This document shows positions 1 to 11,700 of a DNA stretch of 64,000 nt, piece by piece. The notes beneath the pieces were generated by a model, which worked only from the letters and a program-made list of their open reading frames with translations, was not told the DNA's origin and made no database searches. Positions within the stretch are counted from its first letter, which is position 1. The number at the start of each line of letters is the position of its first letter. The stretch covers positions 19,655,501 through 19,719,500 of the forward strand of contig CANUEZ040000182.1 of NCBI GenBank assembly GCA_948099385.1. The letters are read 5' to 3'. A program made the translations under genes and the position numbers. The stretch is from Fasciola hepatica. Lineage: Eukaryota > Platyhelminthes > Trematoda > Plagiorchiida > Fasciolidae.

Positions 1-1049
1 CCACACCTTGACGTCTTACTAGTTACCGAGACGTGGCTGACGGATCACACCACATTAAACCACGTATCCATACCCGGCTATCAGGCCACTGCCAACAGTA
101 GATCTGACTAAAGAGAAGGCGGCTGTATCATTTACACCAGACACATTCACGGCGAGTAGGTTCCATCATCCTATTCTAGACAACATTCCAGACTCGGTCT
201 GGCTCACTATCAAAGAAGATCAAAAACTACTTCTCGTAGGATGTCTCTACCGTCCTCCGAAACCAGGGCATGCACGAGTTGACAGCAATAATAGACGCAT
301 TCAACTATGTCTCTAACCTCCCAGTAACCGCTAATATTCTAGCTGGTGATTTCAACGTGCCTGAAATATGCTGGCATTCCATGACATCACCCCCAAAACT
401 CCATGGTTTCCTTTCGTGTATCCATGTGGGTTTTTGGGTACAGCATGTTTTATCACCCACTCAAGGGAGAAATACATTAGACCTTATCTTCACTACTGGT
501 ATCAAGAATTTAGATACCCAAATCTTAAGTCGCTTCACCGGTAGTGACCATAAGATGGTATCCTGTGTTTCTACTGCACCTTGGCCTCACACTGATAAGT
601 CAGCGGAAAAACACCTTCCGTTAAACAATAAGCAATACCATGAGGCATGTTGGAATAGTCTACCCTCTTTTATCCGTTCCCTAAACTGGGACAAATTGCT
701 TTTATCTAATCACCTAGAGATGGCGGCTGCCCAACTGTATACTAATCTATATTACTGCCTCGACAAAACCAATCCAGCCTCGGGGCTTACCACACGCAAA
801 CAGCGGAACTCTCTAGATCGTCTTAACGGTGACCTAGCCAAACTCCGACGAAGATTCACTAAGACGAGGGACTTCTTTTCGTATCTTCAAATAATACGTA
901 TATCCCGTATGATTAAACTGCGTTTGGACTCTTCTAAAAAGAAACGGAAACTAGATGCCTCAAGCCACCCAAACAAGGTGGAAGCACTGGCCGGGCTAAT
1001 GAAGGTCAGAAACAAGCAACCTAATCAAGACATCCCATATTTGAACTAA
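1..1049 (+). pseudogene. LINE endonuclease domain (family D), frameshifted
   Basis: This encodes the apurinic/apyrimidinic-like endonuclease that nicks target DNA for LINE insertion. Frame 1 reads the ETWLT block from base 1 to a stop at 109-111. A LVGCLYRPP block follows near 236 in another frame. From 270 a 259-residue frame carries ILAGDFNVPE, GRNTLDLIFTTGI and RFTGSDHKMVS, the conserved catalytic C-terminal half. The rest of that frame (about residues 110-259) is the basic linker leading to the reverse transcriptase. The N-terminal part of the endonuclease is shifted out of frame, so no active enzyme can be made. Confidence 0.85.
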
Positions 1050-1060
1050 ACAATAAATGC

Positions 1061-2740
1061 TTGCATGACCGTCTTTTGATTACGGAGGCTTTCAGCACCT
1101 ACTTTGCTTCCTCTTTAACGACGGATGACGCCACATCCATCCCCTTTCTAAATCCCGTGACATCAGTAACTTTCTCGACGGTAGTGTTCTACCCTGATGA
1201 GGTTTCAGTCCATGATGCAAGAACAAGACCGTTCTGCAGGCCAGGTCCGGATGCATTACCACTGGCCATTTTAAGTCGATGTGACGAAGACGTTCCAGTG
1301 TTGCTGACAAACATTCAATTTGTCACTCACGTGCAGTGTTGTCCCTTCTCAATGGAAAGCTTCAACTATCATGCCTATGCACAAAAGAGGATCACGTCTA
1401 GATCCAGTTTACTATCGGCCGGTGAACCACACCCCGGTCGTGTCCAGAATCATGGAGAGAATGATCAAGGAAAGGCTGACACGTCATCTCCTTAACCATA
1501 ATCTAATCAACGCTGGTCAGCATGGTTTTCTGAAAAACAGATCACGTGCGCCATGCATGACAGATTTCCTCAACCTAGTCACAGAGGCTGTCAATATTGG
1601 TAAATCGGCAATAGTGATCTTTATGGACATGACCAAGGCGTTCGACTGCGTATCCCACGTCCGGTTACTACAGAAGATCAAAACATATGGAATCGTGGAC
1701 CCGATGCTCTCTTGGTTTGCATCCTATTTATCAGCCCGAGACCAGGTTGTAAGTATAGGTGGAAATTTGTCCGAACCCCGTCCCGTAACTAGTGGGATGA
1801 TACAAGGTAGTGTACTGGGCCCATTACTGTTTCTAATGTACGTTAACGATATGTTTACCATTTTCCAACGGGAAGTTCTCTTCGTGTTCCCAGATGATAT
1901 CAAAATCGTGTACACTTTTGAGCCCGCGGCGTTAGCCCCTACCGTAGATGACATTACAAGGGAACTGCTCGCTCTCAGCTTCTGGAGTGATGATTGGAAA
2001 ATGAGTGTTTCCGCCGAAAAAAATATTATTATTACGTATAAATGTCACGTCCACACTGGAAGATTTAGTATAAACGGCAAATTCATCCCAATAACTCTCA
2101 GGTACGTTACTTGGATCTACACTACTCATGTACGTTTGGCTTTTCGGAACACGCAGCCATCCAGGTGGCTAAAGCACGCAGTACGATCGGGTTAATACAT
2201 CAAACATTTATTTTGCCAGAAAGTAAGCTAAACATTTTTAAGTCCCATGTTAGACCTCTTCTGGAATACTGCTCAATCATTCTTTCCAACATGCGACAAA
2301 TGGACCGTATAGCGTCTGAGAACGTAAAACGGGCATTCACGAAACAGCTCATAGGTTTTTCTTCGCCCTCTAATTAAATGGAACGTTGTGAGTGGATGAA
2401 AATCGATCCCTTATGGCTACGCTGCATAAGGAATAACCTTCTGCTCTTTCACAATATCTTGAAGAATAGATCATGTAGTTCAGCACCGCAGGTGAGAACA
2501 CTTTCTACTTATCCCTTACGTAACAATGAGTTCTTGGTTTCTGTCCCTTTGCCGAAGCTTGCACTTTGGTCAAACTTCTTCATTAACAAGTGCGCTACAT
2601 TGTAAAACAAGCTACCACAACGAATTCGGGCATTACCACCGACATCGGTGGCTTTCAAACAGGAAATAAGCATAGCCCTAACGGTGGACACACTGACCAG
2701 GATGTACAATCCCTTATATTTCAAGGGCTCAGGCCTTTGA
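1061..2740 (+). pseudogene. LINE reverse transcriptase (family D) with FPDD in place of FADD
   Basis: This is the reverse transcriptase of the D1 LINE. The frame from 1,320 to 2,195 contains the blocks YYRPV, the palm aspartate in FMDMTKAFDCVSH, GMIQGSVLGPLLF, and the catalytic box at 1,887-1,898. That box reads F-P-D-D where an alanine is usual, so both aspartates are kept but the second position is changed. A frameshift near 2,105 moves the thumb region into the frame 2,111-2,377 (SEHAAIQVAKARSTIGLIHQ, then SHVRPLLEYCSIIL). A stop at 2,375-2,377 is followed by a third segment from 2,378 to 2,740 ending in the usual C-terminal NKLPQRI-type region. At least one frameshift and two stops make this a pseudogene. 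Confidence 0.85.
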
Positions 2741-2800
2741 GGCAGGTATAGGGTATAAATAAACCAAATAACCGCCTTGAGCAACCTAGTCTCAACTAGA

Positions 2801-4980
2801 CCCGCCTAGGGTTGGCCCCCTCGCTGCAGCAATTACGGAACTCAGCGGTTCATTCACACGATCTAGCACGGCAAAAAAATCTCAATTTTTACCATCAAAT
2901 ACCTTTTTTGCGGCAAGCCAACACAGCGGCCCATGGCGTACTCGGGCATAAGGGCATCACTTTGTTAGGGCTGCAAGTAGTGCCCCATTCTTGTGCAAAC
3001 TGATGTTTCAGTGAGCTTGAACCCAAACAAATAATCGCAGGCCGTGGTTTACTCTACCTTTCCCCGCATTTTCTGTCCTATGCAAACCGCATTGGGGATC
3101 TGACTTCACGGATATGGCGAGTGTTACCGCGGCACATCTGTGAGCAGTCCTGGCTGTGATTGTCCCCCTGCAAAGAGCTGACTACCGATGAGACGACAGA
3201 AACCTCAAAGAGAGATTGGCATAAAAAAGAGGGAACAAAATACCCTACTGCTTTGTCTTCCAGGCATACCAGCCTTGTCACGTGTGACCCATGTCCCCAG
3301 GTTGCCGTTTGCTACGGATTGACTGGTGTGGTTGACCTATTCTCAAGGCGGCTTGTTACATGCGGTCCGTGTTTCGGCCGGGGCTTGGGAGCCGTGGTCT
3401 CCCACCAAAAGCAGCTCCGCCCTCTCTGACAGCCAGATACCTGACTGTGAAAAAACCATAAAAAATAATAATAATAAAGTCTAAAATGTGTGGTTCACTC
3501 CTGGAGCGGCACGAGCTGGATGCTGATGGATGTGTATCGTGCTGCCTCCCTAACTGAAGCAGGCCCTAGTGCCGCCCACCGTGGGCACTGAATGTAGACC
3601 GTTAGAGTTCGCTTCCTTGACGAAAATGTGGCCCCATCCCGTTCCCACCTCTCAAGGCTCTCCAAACCGGTTCTCACATAGGTGTTTTCCTGCTTTACAA
3701 CATGTTATTGACGAGAAAGGTATCAGGGTAACCGTGCAAACACCACTATATCGGATATCCTTGCTCCTAATAAAGTATAATATCAGCACACTAGCACCAT
3801 CGAGTATGTGCATAGACGAACTCACGGCTATGTTTCTCGGCACGAGACCAATTTCCTTTAGGCGTCATCACCCACATCATCATAGTTTCTTCCACTTTAA
3901 GGCCCACCAGGATCCATTCAATATACAGTAACCACTATACCGGAAATACAGCAACAAATATAGTTCTATGCTAGCAGGGTACCAGTCCCATTAACTCTCA
4001 TTGTTTCTTCAATCCCACCTTACCGCCTCGGATCTGAACTGCAGACTGCGTAATCAAACTAGATCAAGGGTTGCCATTTCTAGATCCTTTTAACCTTAAA
4101 GCTCTAGGTTTTTCTTAGTATCCCGGTACTGCCACACCAACTTGCGAACCAATAACCTTTAGAATGCATACAAAATGGCCCAACCGTTGGACGCAACTCT
4201 GCTAGCGTGCAGCATTATAGCTCAGTCCCCAGCGAGCCTACTTCACCCAGAAGGTGGAGTAGGTGCCACTGACCGCTCAAATGAACTTTATCTTTGCCCC
4301 ATTCACAAAAACCAAACCAGTTATTTACTGTTGTCGTCATATATTACCCTAACCCACAGCTGGAACCACGTCCAGACTGTAATCCCTATTTAATTCAGGT
4401 TCGTCGCCTCCCGCTGTCTCAGTCGCCAAACTGGATAACCAAAGATGCCACTATGACTCGTACCGACGGGAACCCAAGTGGGACCTTTCATATCATCTGG
4501 GACTGCGAGCAAGCGACGCGGCAGAAAATACCCCCAACCGCCTATCGCATTAATTAAAGTTTTCTAACACAAAACCACTCTTGCTGATATCAGCATTACA
4601 GCCAACACAAGTAACAGTTCACGCGCAACCTGCCAATACGCCAGTCGTCATTTTCATCCATCATATCTCGCCACATTGGACTGATTGACCGACACATATC
4701 ATTCACCCCGCTAGACGAATTATACCCATAGAATGTAGTACATTACCAGTAATGAGGCCGAATAACACTGAGGCTCAATGCGTCAATGTATAAATATATT
4801 TGTCAGTGAAACAGCATAATATTGCCCAAGTCAATGCGGAGATCTTCCACTTTAGTATCTGCTACAACAGTCCAATTTTCCATCGATCCGTGTCCGGCTG
4901 GAATGAGATCCTCCACTTTTCCACGGCCCTCCAGTTGCACCTTCACATTTCTGAACGGAACAGGTTACTGATCCTGTAAT
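2801..4980. other. No recognisable gene; short AAT tract
   Basis: I find no protein family, RNA gene or repeat partner elsewhere in the window. A short A-rich AAT microsatellite at about 3,461-3,478 follows a GC-richer stretch (3,290-3,430). That is the layout expected of a retroposon 3' end, but I cannot name the element. Confidence 0.4.
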
Positions 4981-5557
4981 TTAATTCACCCTCATATGGA
5001 CCTTTGTTACTTTCACACTCACCAAAGTACAAAAAGGTACATTCATAAAATTGGTTTCATGTCTCCTTGTTTCATAACTCATTCCTTTTCTTGAACCCCA
5101 GTAGAACCGACATTCAGGGTTTGCATCAGTTTTATGGTTTCCTATTCTGTTCGCATGCATCACTTTCTCCCAGTGTAATGCCATACAATCTCTTTTTCTT
5201 TATATTTGAAACTTCGCTGTTCGCAGATACCCGGTAAACCGCCGATTTTCATGGCTTGCATCATTTTTGTTGATAATACACCTCTAGCAGCACGAATGAA
5301 CGACCTATTCGATATACCCGCTGTGCTCCACCGCCCAGCGCGGAACCGAACCCGGTTTGAAGTTGGCGCGCAAACCATCATTAGAGTGATCCATATAAGC
5401 TTTCGCTGGCTATGTTTTTCCACAGCTGGCAATTTTGACTTTTATACCTGAAGTTTGTAATTATTTCATTTTACTGAGTAAAGCTGTACACCATGATCAT
5501 GCGTTTGCGTGTGTGTTTCGACCATAGCCGAGAAATATACCATTATTATTATTAATA
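4981..5557 (+). repeat. Dispersed repeat R, copy R5 (3' end with ATT tail)
   Basis: This stretch resembles the 3' part of the R56 insert (about 57,040-57,404). Shared landmarks in the same order are a GGTTTCATGTCTCC-like string near 5,054, an AGAGTGA block near 5,385, a TGATCATGCGTT block near 5,494, and a terminal ACCATTATTATTATTAATAAA-type tail. A conserved 3' end finishing in a simple ATT repeat is typical of LINE or SINE retroposons. No open reading frame of note is present. The alignment is by eye and diverged, so the left boundary is approximate. Confidence 0.5.
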
Positions 5558-8500
5558 AATGCTTGATTTGTCTTGAATTGGAAAGCCTGCAAACAGTCTA
5601 GAGTCAAGTGCCAATTGGCAATGTTTGTCTACTTCTGTTCTCGGTCATGAATTTACACGTTGAAACTCAGTCTTCTTCAGGTCACTACAACGGAATTCCA
5701 CAACCAAGTGGAGCCACTCTATTCTGTTTCTCCCCCAGTCGATCGCAGTTCCCGGAAGCAGTTATCACCGCGAGTAACTGACGTGAAGCATGACCTTAAT
5801 TCGTTTTTTGTCTACAAAGAAACACGACTTCAGTAATAGGCGAGAAAGTCCACCAACTGTTTCTCCACTCCAGCCGCCAACAACTCACCGAACCAAGGTG
5901 GAAACGGCCACAGGAGAACATCACCGACCATTTGATCAGTCAACTTATACTTTGACGCAGCTGTCATTGTTTAAATTGGTTATTCGTTTCATTTCATTCG
6001 TTAGCTATACTTTCCATGAAATAAATTATAGTATCCACCAGACTCTACTATTATAGTTCCTGCCGAACTTTTGATATCCAATACGTTTTCTTCCAGTGAG
6101 TGAGATGGAAAACCCGCTCAATGGCACACACGACAGAAAGTTCATGATACACGGTTTGCCATGAGAGCTCAACACAATCCGGTGGAAATCGTCGCGAATA
6201 ACTAAGGGAACAAAGTTACTAGGGTTTTCGATGTTCACTAAAATGGTTTGGTTAAAAATGGTGATTATTCATTCATTTGGCTGGGTTGGGACCAAAGCCG
6301 TTGTTGATCAAAGCAACGTCACACAAGTTACACTTTTGGCGAGAAAAAGTTCATCTAATCCGTTTGTTTGGTGGCCACTTTTCTCTGTTATAATCCAGTC
6401 CACGAGCTGGTGGCCACATCTTGTTTCGTGCACGATACGCCTCAGTGGGGTTTGGGCCCTACCCTTTCTCGTTTAAGTACACTTTTATTTTGGGCTCGGC
6501 TGTGTTCCTTCTATAGGGCAATCCAGTATCCACTGTATGTTCTATTTACTAGTTTAAAATTTAGAAAACCTAAAATGAGAACGACAGGGCGGGTTTAAAG
6601 TAATTTTAGGTACCTTTACCAAGTTCATAACGGATAGGTTGCATAATCGGATATCTAATTACACCGAGTGACATTTTGTGGGCCGATATCTCAACGGAGT
6701 TGCTTTGCTCTTGCAAACAGGATTATTATTCAACGTCGGCTCATAAGGTTCCACAGAATATTCGTCAACATTACTGATACTCCCTCTGTCATAACCATTG
6801 GAGATCGTTTAAAAGGTTCTTGAATCGTCCTTCTGGGGTGTAAGATAGTGTAAAAAAAATAGGGTAGGCAGCTCAAGAGTCAGAAAATAGTCCGGATTTC
6901 TAAGTAACTCTGCAACCAATCACGTCGTACACGATGTAAACGGGAAATGATTTATACTTTAATCCTCATTGTGCGTACATGTATGTACGCACGAAAGTGG
7001 CCCGCAAGTCTTGCGTCACTATTGCTTGAGGAAATTCGCAATGGAGTGTTTATTAAAAATTTGGCACACACCGTCTTGCGGAATAAGTTACCTTTATTCA
7101 AACAAAAGTCCGTTTTCTAAAATATCCCATTATTTTAGAAAAAGCAAGGTGCAATATGTGCACAGAATTTTGGCAGTCATCTGCCATTATTTGTCCTCGT
7201 TTAGTTGTCCGGCGGGCGAATTCCTACAAGAAGGGAAGCTGCCCGGAAAGAGATGGTCAAAATAATGTGAAAATCTTTGAATTATTCAGGTCTGGCAGTT
7301 CAGTATATTTGACGGCGTCTATCATAGTTATTATTCCCATTTATTGATACCAACATACTGTTTACCATTGCTCTGTAGTTGGGGCGATTTATCAACTACA
7401 GTTCACTCAACGTGGAAACAGCTCTCTCCAGACACGTAATTTCTGCTGAACATTGCCAAACTGCTATCTAGTAGCGCACACTGTAGTCACTGAGCGTATT
7501 ACTTGCTACAGACATTCATAAGCACTGTTCGGCTTCAATGAATTTCCCCGAAAATAAGAGCGTTTGCGCTCCCCAATGCGTAGATAACCGAGCTGGATCT
7601 GCTGTTTTGCACCAGAACAATCATCAGTTGCGTAAGTACCACTCACTGGTGAGAGGTGGCAGTCGAGCTCTTTGCTGACCACAAATTAAACAATCGGCAA
7701 TAGTAAAGCAACAAAGTGATCAAAAGCGGCCAAATGACCCCAGAATTTTGACGAAAGTTGACCCCATTTATGCTGGCTGCGGGAAGCCCCTTTGATATTT
7801 CAACGAAACCTGAGAGCCCCGAGATAAAACAACTCTCAAGTTCTTCAGTTCTTTGGAAAGAATTACAATGATTCATGTAATTCCTTGCAGTTAAAATCTC
7901 TCAGTGCCGGAGGAGTCCCAAAACCGGTCCGAGGGAAGAAGGTAGAACTGGTGTGTGTTACGTAGGAGGTAGCAGCCTGTAGGTTTTCCCGATGAGCGTT
8001 AGCCTGGGCAAAATAGCAGTTAGCAACGCGGAATTTGGTAAACGAGAGACACAAAAGGGCTCAATGATAAAACGGGGAACGGTTATGGTGAGCTTCTTCT
8101 GAATGATGGAAAAAAGTTGCTGAGGGAGTCAGTACCAGCCCACTTGGTTGAGTTATTGACAGAGTATGAAGTAACTTGGCGATAAGCCAGGCTTCTAGTC
8201 CTTGATGAGGTAAATCGGTGTTGTTTGGGGCTAACTGCGTTGGAAATATTGGGCCTAATGAGTTAGTGCGGGTTTGGCAGGATCTCAGCCAATCTTATGG
8301 TTGACGACCATTGTGTATGCGGGAGTGCATCTGAGGTACTGGAAGCCTAAAGCTAGATGAAAAAGCAACGAGAATGTACTAAGAACCTAAATGGCCAGTT
8401 GGTGTGATTGGTTCAAAGGATATATTAAATGTGCAGCCCTGGGGTATTTGCAGGTCTAAAGCTGCAGGTTGGTGTCGGGTCTGGTTCACGGACGGCTGCC

Positions 8501-9074
8501 GTTAGTTTAGGTTCTAATATAAGGAAGCAGGTTCAATGCCAAGATATGGAGAAAGCCACCTCTTACAAAAGAAGAAAGGAGTTAAGTGTGAATAGAAAAC
8601 ACAAGCAGTCTTTCCTACATTCTTTTATTACATGAGCTATAACTTGTCAGGTGTGTGTTGTCTGGCGTCTCGACGGCTGTCCAGAGCTATGGGGAAGAAG
8701 GCAAGGCTACCGAGGCGACTGCCGCTGAAGTCAGCATAAGTAGCAGGCTTGCAAAGGGACAGTGTGAGGATGTTGAGACATAGAGCTTGCGGCGGAGAAG
8801 CATGTTTGGAAAGTCCGGTGAGCTATCGTCACAGTCAGTCTCCTGCATGAAGTCCAAAAGCGTGTCGGGCTAACAAGGTCTGTGTGGGGTTGCCATTTTC
8901 GAAGGATCACCTGTGAGCTGATGGGTGATTTACCCATAATTCAAGGTTGTTTCTTTCTTTTACAGCCAGCTCTCGGCAGTATTCGGAGTTCAGGTTTACC
9001 CGGACATGTCTTTTTGCACTCCACTTATGTTTCAACAGATGGGGGGTTCATTCCACAAGGGAACTTTTCACAGC
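5558..9074. other. No recognisable feature
   Basis: Both strands were read for LINE, LTR and RNA-gene signatures without a convincing hit. Open frames here are short (under 100 codons) and unmatched. The stretch may be old, heavily decayed repeat sequence. Confidence 0.4.
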
Positions 9075-9440
9075 CGTTCATCCTGACCAGAATTCCCGCG
9101 CCTTTGTCTTCTTTTGCAACTGCTGGGTATGATTTGTTCTGCTTACCCTCTGACAAAACTATGGCACAGGTACCACTGAAGTCAGGGTCTTTTGCCGGCT
9201 TGGGCCGGAAAAAGGCGGGGTGGGGCTTAACGAAGGCACGAGGTGGGGCATTTATTGTAGTGAAGCACAAATATGCGTGTGTGCATCAGCCTTCTACAAC
9301 ATCGGATTGTGCCTAGGGCTGCCAGGGGCATTTCATGTCAGCTGGTGTGAGCATGGTTAGCCGGACTGATGGGTCGGGGTGCGGTACTGACGGAGAGTGG
9401 GGTGGTAGACGTAGATGGGCTGTAGATTATGAAATCAAGG
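9075..9440 (+). repeat. Dispersed repeat, copy R9
   Basis: This segment is homologous, in reverse complement, to 28,230-28,600. Shared blocks in matching order include a TTTTGCAACTGC-like string near 9,112, ACTATGGCAC near 9,158, CCGGCTTGGG near 9,196, and TGTCAGCTGGTGTGAG near 9,334. Translations of both copies share a pattern (FAxLGxKxxxWxLxxAR), which hints that the repeat once had coding sequence. I do not recognise the protein. Divergence is substantial, so the copies are old. Confidence 0.55.
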
Positions 9441-9899
9441 AGACAAAGACTAGGGGTCGTGTGAGAAGATCTATTGAGTGGAAAGAAAAGGAGTCAAAAA
9501 CCAAGGAGTAACGTAGTGGACGATGTAGCTCTTTGTCCCATGATTCCGTATCACTTATTTACTCAGTGCCAGTGAAGATCGTGAAGGGATAAAAGCCCTG
9601 GGCTGGAGGAAAATCGTTTTCAGTTTTTAATCTCGCTTCATATAGGGAGAGGAGCAGCCACTGGGCATTTCCGATAGTGAAGACCAAATGATGAGTCAAG
9701 CCATGCAGGGTCATTTGAGGACTCTCCGGTAGCACGAAAACATAAGTATCATCCAGACTAGCGAGATTTGGTTGGAGTTCAAACAATTACGGTCGCAAAA
9801 GGCAAAAATTGTACGCTACCGCCATTTAGATTACGCTCTATATAACTTGACAGAAAATAGCGAGCCTGTCGTTTGTCGTTGGGATAATGCGTCGTAATT

Positions 9900-11700
9900 T
9901 TAGTAGTCTAACTCGTTTTCCAAGGCCCACTCTTCGGTAACGCTTTGATCGGCAAAACTGTCAAGTGTTCCAGTAAGTTTTCGAACTGGGGAATAAGGGG
10001 GCTATAGCGGAATTTACCAGGGCAATGTTCCGTGACTTTTATTACTTTACAGAATTTAGACCCCCGTGAAAACCTCGAGTAGGAAAATGGAGCCTGCTGT
10101 GAGAGATGACATAGAACATTCGTTTTTCAGGAGCCAAGGCCAGTGGGTTCAATATATAAGGAGGGTGAGCAGAAATAAAGCTTTGCCAAAAAAACGGTTT
10201 ATTTTTCATGCTGAGCTGCCCCAGAGGAGGCAAGATTGAGTGGGATACATCGTTCTCCGCAGCACAAATGGGAAGAAAATCTCACTAATTGTTTGGTGGA
10301 AGGGAGCTTCAAAGATTCCAGAGAAATGCAACGGCTTTTCACCAATTTATTGTAGGTAGCTGAAAGTTATTCAATGGTCACTCTGGAGTAGGACCTGTAA
10401 GTGAACATTTTGCAGCCTTTTAGCCTGGAAGTCCTATTGGTGCGACCAGCGGTTCTTTTGGCCCAGGAGTTCTGGATTGGAACATACTTTTGGATTCTCC
10501 GAAGTTAAGTCAGGACTTGCGCAAGTATATAGTCCATGACTCCTGGTCTTCAGTTTGTAACAAGATAACAATTATACACGGTGAAGCGCAACGAAGTAGA
10601 ACTCGAAAAGCTGAAGCGGAATAACCCTGTTTTAAGAAAAGCAGCGGCGTGCTGACGGCGTAGGCACGCGGAGAAGGTGGTGACGGCAAATCCTGTAGTC
10701 ATTTAGACGAGCAGAATTTTGGCCCCTGCAATTGTGCGTAACGTCGGTGCCACCACAATACTACGAAAAATCAAAGCTACAGAAGTGATGAGTATCAACG
10801 TCTTGAATTTCTGGGTAACACGATGTGGACGGGTCGCAGAGAGACAGGGTACTGAAGGTTACCTGGCATCTAAGGGTCATGTGGGAATGTGTGCTATCCG
10901 ATAAATTCATTTTTGGGGTTTCACACTATTGGTTTAGATGTTCTAGGTCATTGGTTCTATTTTCAGAGGAAGTCCGAGCACTGTGAGGTTTGAAATTATA
11001 AACAAGTTTGATATCGTCGGCAAAAAGATAATGGGCCGTGATGACATCCAGAAAATACGTAAACAAAGAACAGAAACAACAAGGGGACTAAAACACTGTC
11101 TCCAGTAGCAGAAGTTGATGTGAATTCATCGCCTTCTATGGAGACTATTTGGGATCTGTCGGACGGATAAAGAGCAAACCATGCATGCAGCCGGTTGGAG
11201 ATCCCGTAAGCAAGAGTGGGAGAAGACGGTGTGAGGAACCCAGTGAAGAGCCTTTGTCAAGTCATGGAAGATAATCACCAGCAACTTTCCCTAACCTGCT
11301 TCATAGGTAACCAGATCGGGAAAGTCAAATGGGCGAATAGTGCCAGAACTCAATGGGAGGAAGCCGTGCTCATTAGTGTAGATAAGGTTCCGACGTAGGC
11401 AGTAAATAACCAGTTGCTGCCCTTCCAGTATTTCCATTGTTATTTGTATAGATTTGGTGTGATAACTGGAACGATATTTCCTAGGGCTATGTACCGGTGT
11501 TCTTCTATGGCGGGGAATTACCATAAATGCCATTCCTTGTGAGAGAAATGCACAGTACTTCGAAGAGGGGTTGAAGAACTCAGTTCCACCTCGACTTGGG
11601 ATTGTGGACGGGATGCAGCCTGGACCAGGGATCAGTGGGGGTGAATCCGTGATTGAGGCTTATACACTTCCTGGAGAGTATATTCTGGAGGGCGTGAGAC
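9900..11700 (-). pseudogene. Decayed LINE reverse transcriptase (family D, copy D3)
   Basis: Read on the minus strand, this is another family D reverse transcriptase. From high to low coordinates: 11,533-11,291 carries the N-terminal palm region (LRRNLIYTNEHGFLP); about 11,260-11,230 reads IIFHDLTKALHWVPH, the first aspartate block; about 11,070 reads PLLFLFFVYVF; and 11,024-11,013 is an intact FADD box followed by IKLVYNF. The C-terminal thumb is traceable near 10,470-10,380 (FQAKRLQNVHLQV) and the last block near 9,930-10,120. Several stops and frameshifts interrupt it. The endonuclease should lie above 11,700 but I could not trace it with confidence. Confidence 0.75.

Larger units (their letters stand above)
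1..2800 (+). mobile_element. Decayed CR1/Jockey-type LINE, family D copy D1
   Basis: This is a non-LTR retrotransposon running off the left edge of the window. Reading left to right one sees the endonuclease start (residues VTETWLTDH at the very first bases), a GDFN motif near 345, a SDHK motif near 543, a linker, and then a full set of reverse transcriptase blocks from about 1,100 to 2,740. The order endonuclease then reverse transcriptase is that of CR1/Jockey-superfamily elements. The reading frame is broken several times, so the copy is dead. An ATAAATAAA string at about 2,755 may be the remnant of the 3' end. Two other copies of the same family lie at 9,900-11,700 (minus) and 24,930-27,740 (plus). 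Confidence 0.85.

Noticed and set aside
10494..10522. String resembling part of 5S rRNA (TCTCCGAAGTTAAG), also at 62,347-62,375
   Set aside because: No flanking 5S structure, internal promoter or full-length similarity. At 10,494 it lies within a decayed LINE.
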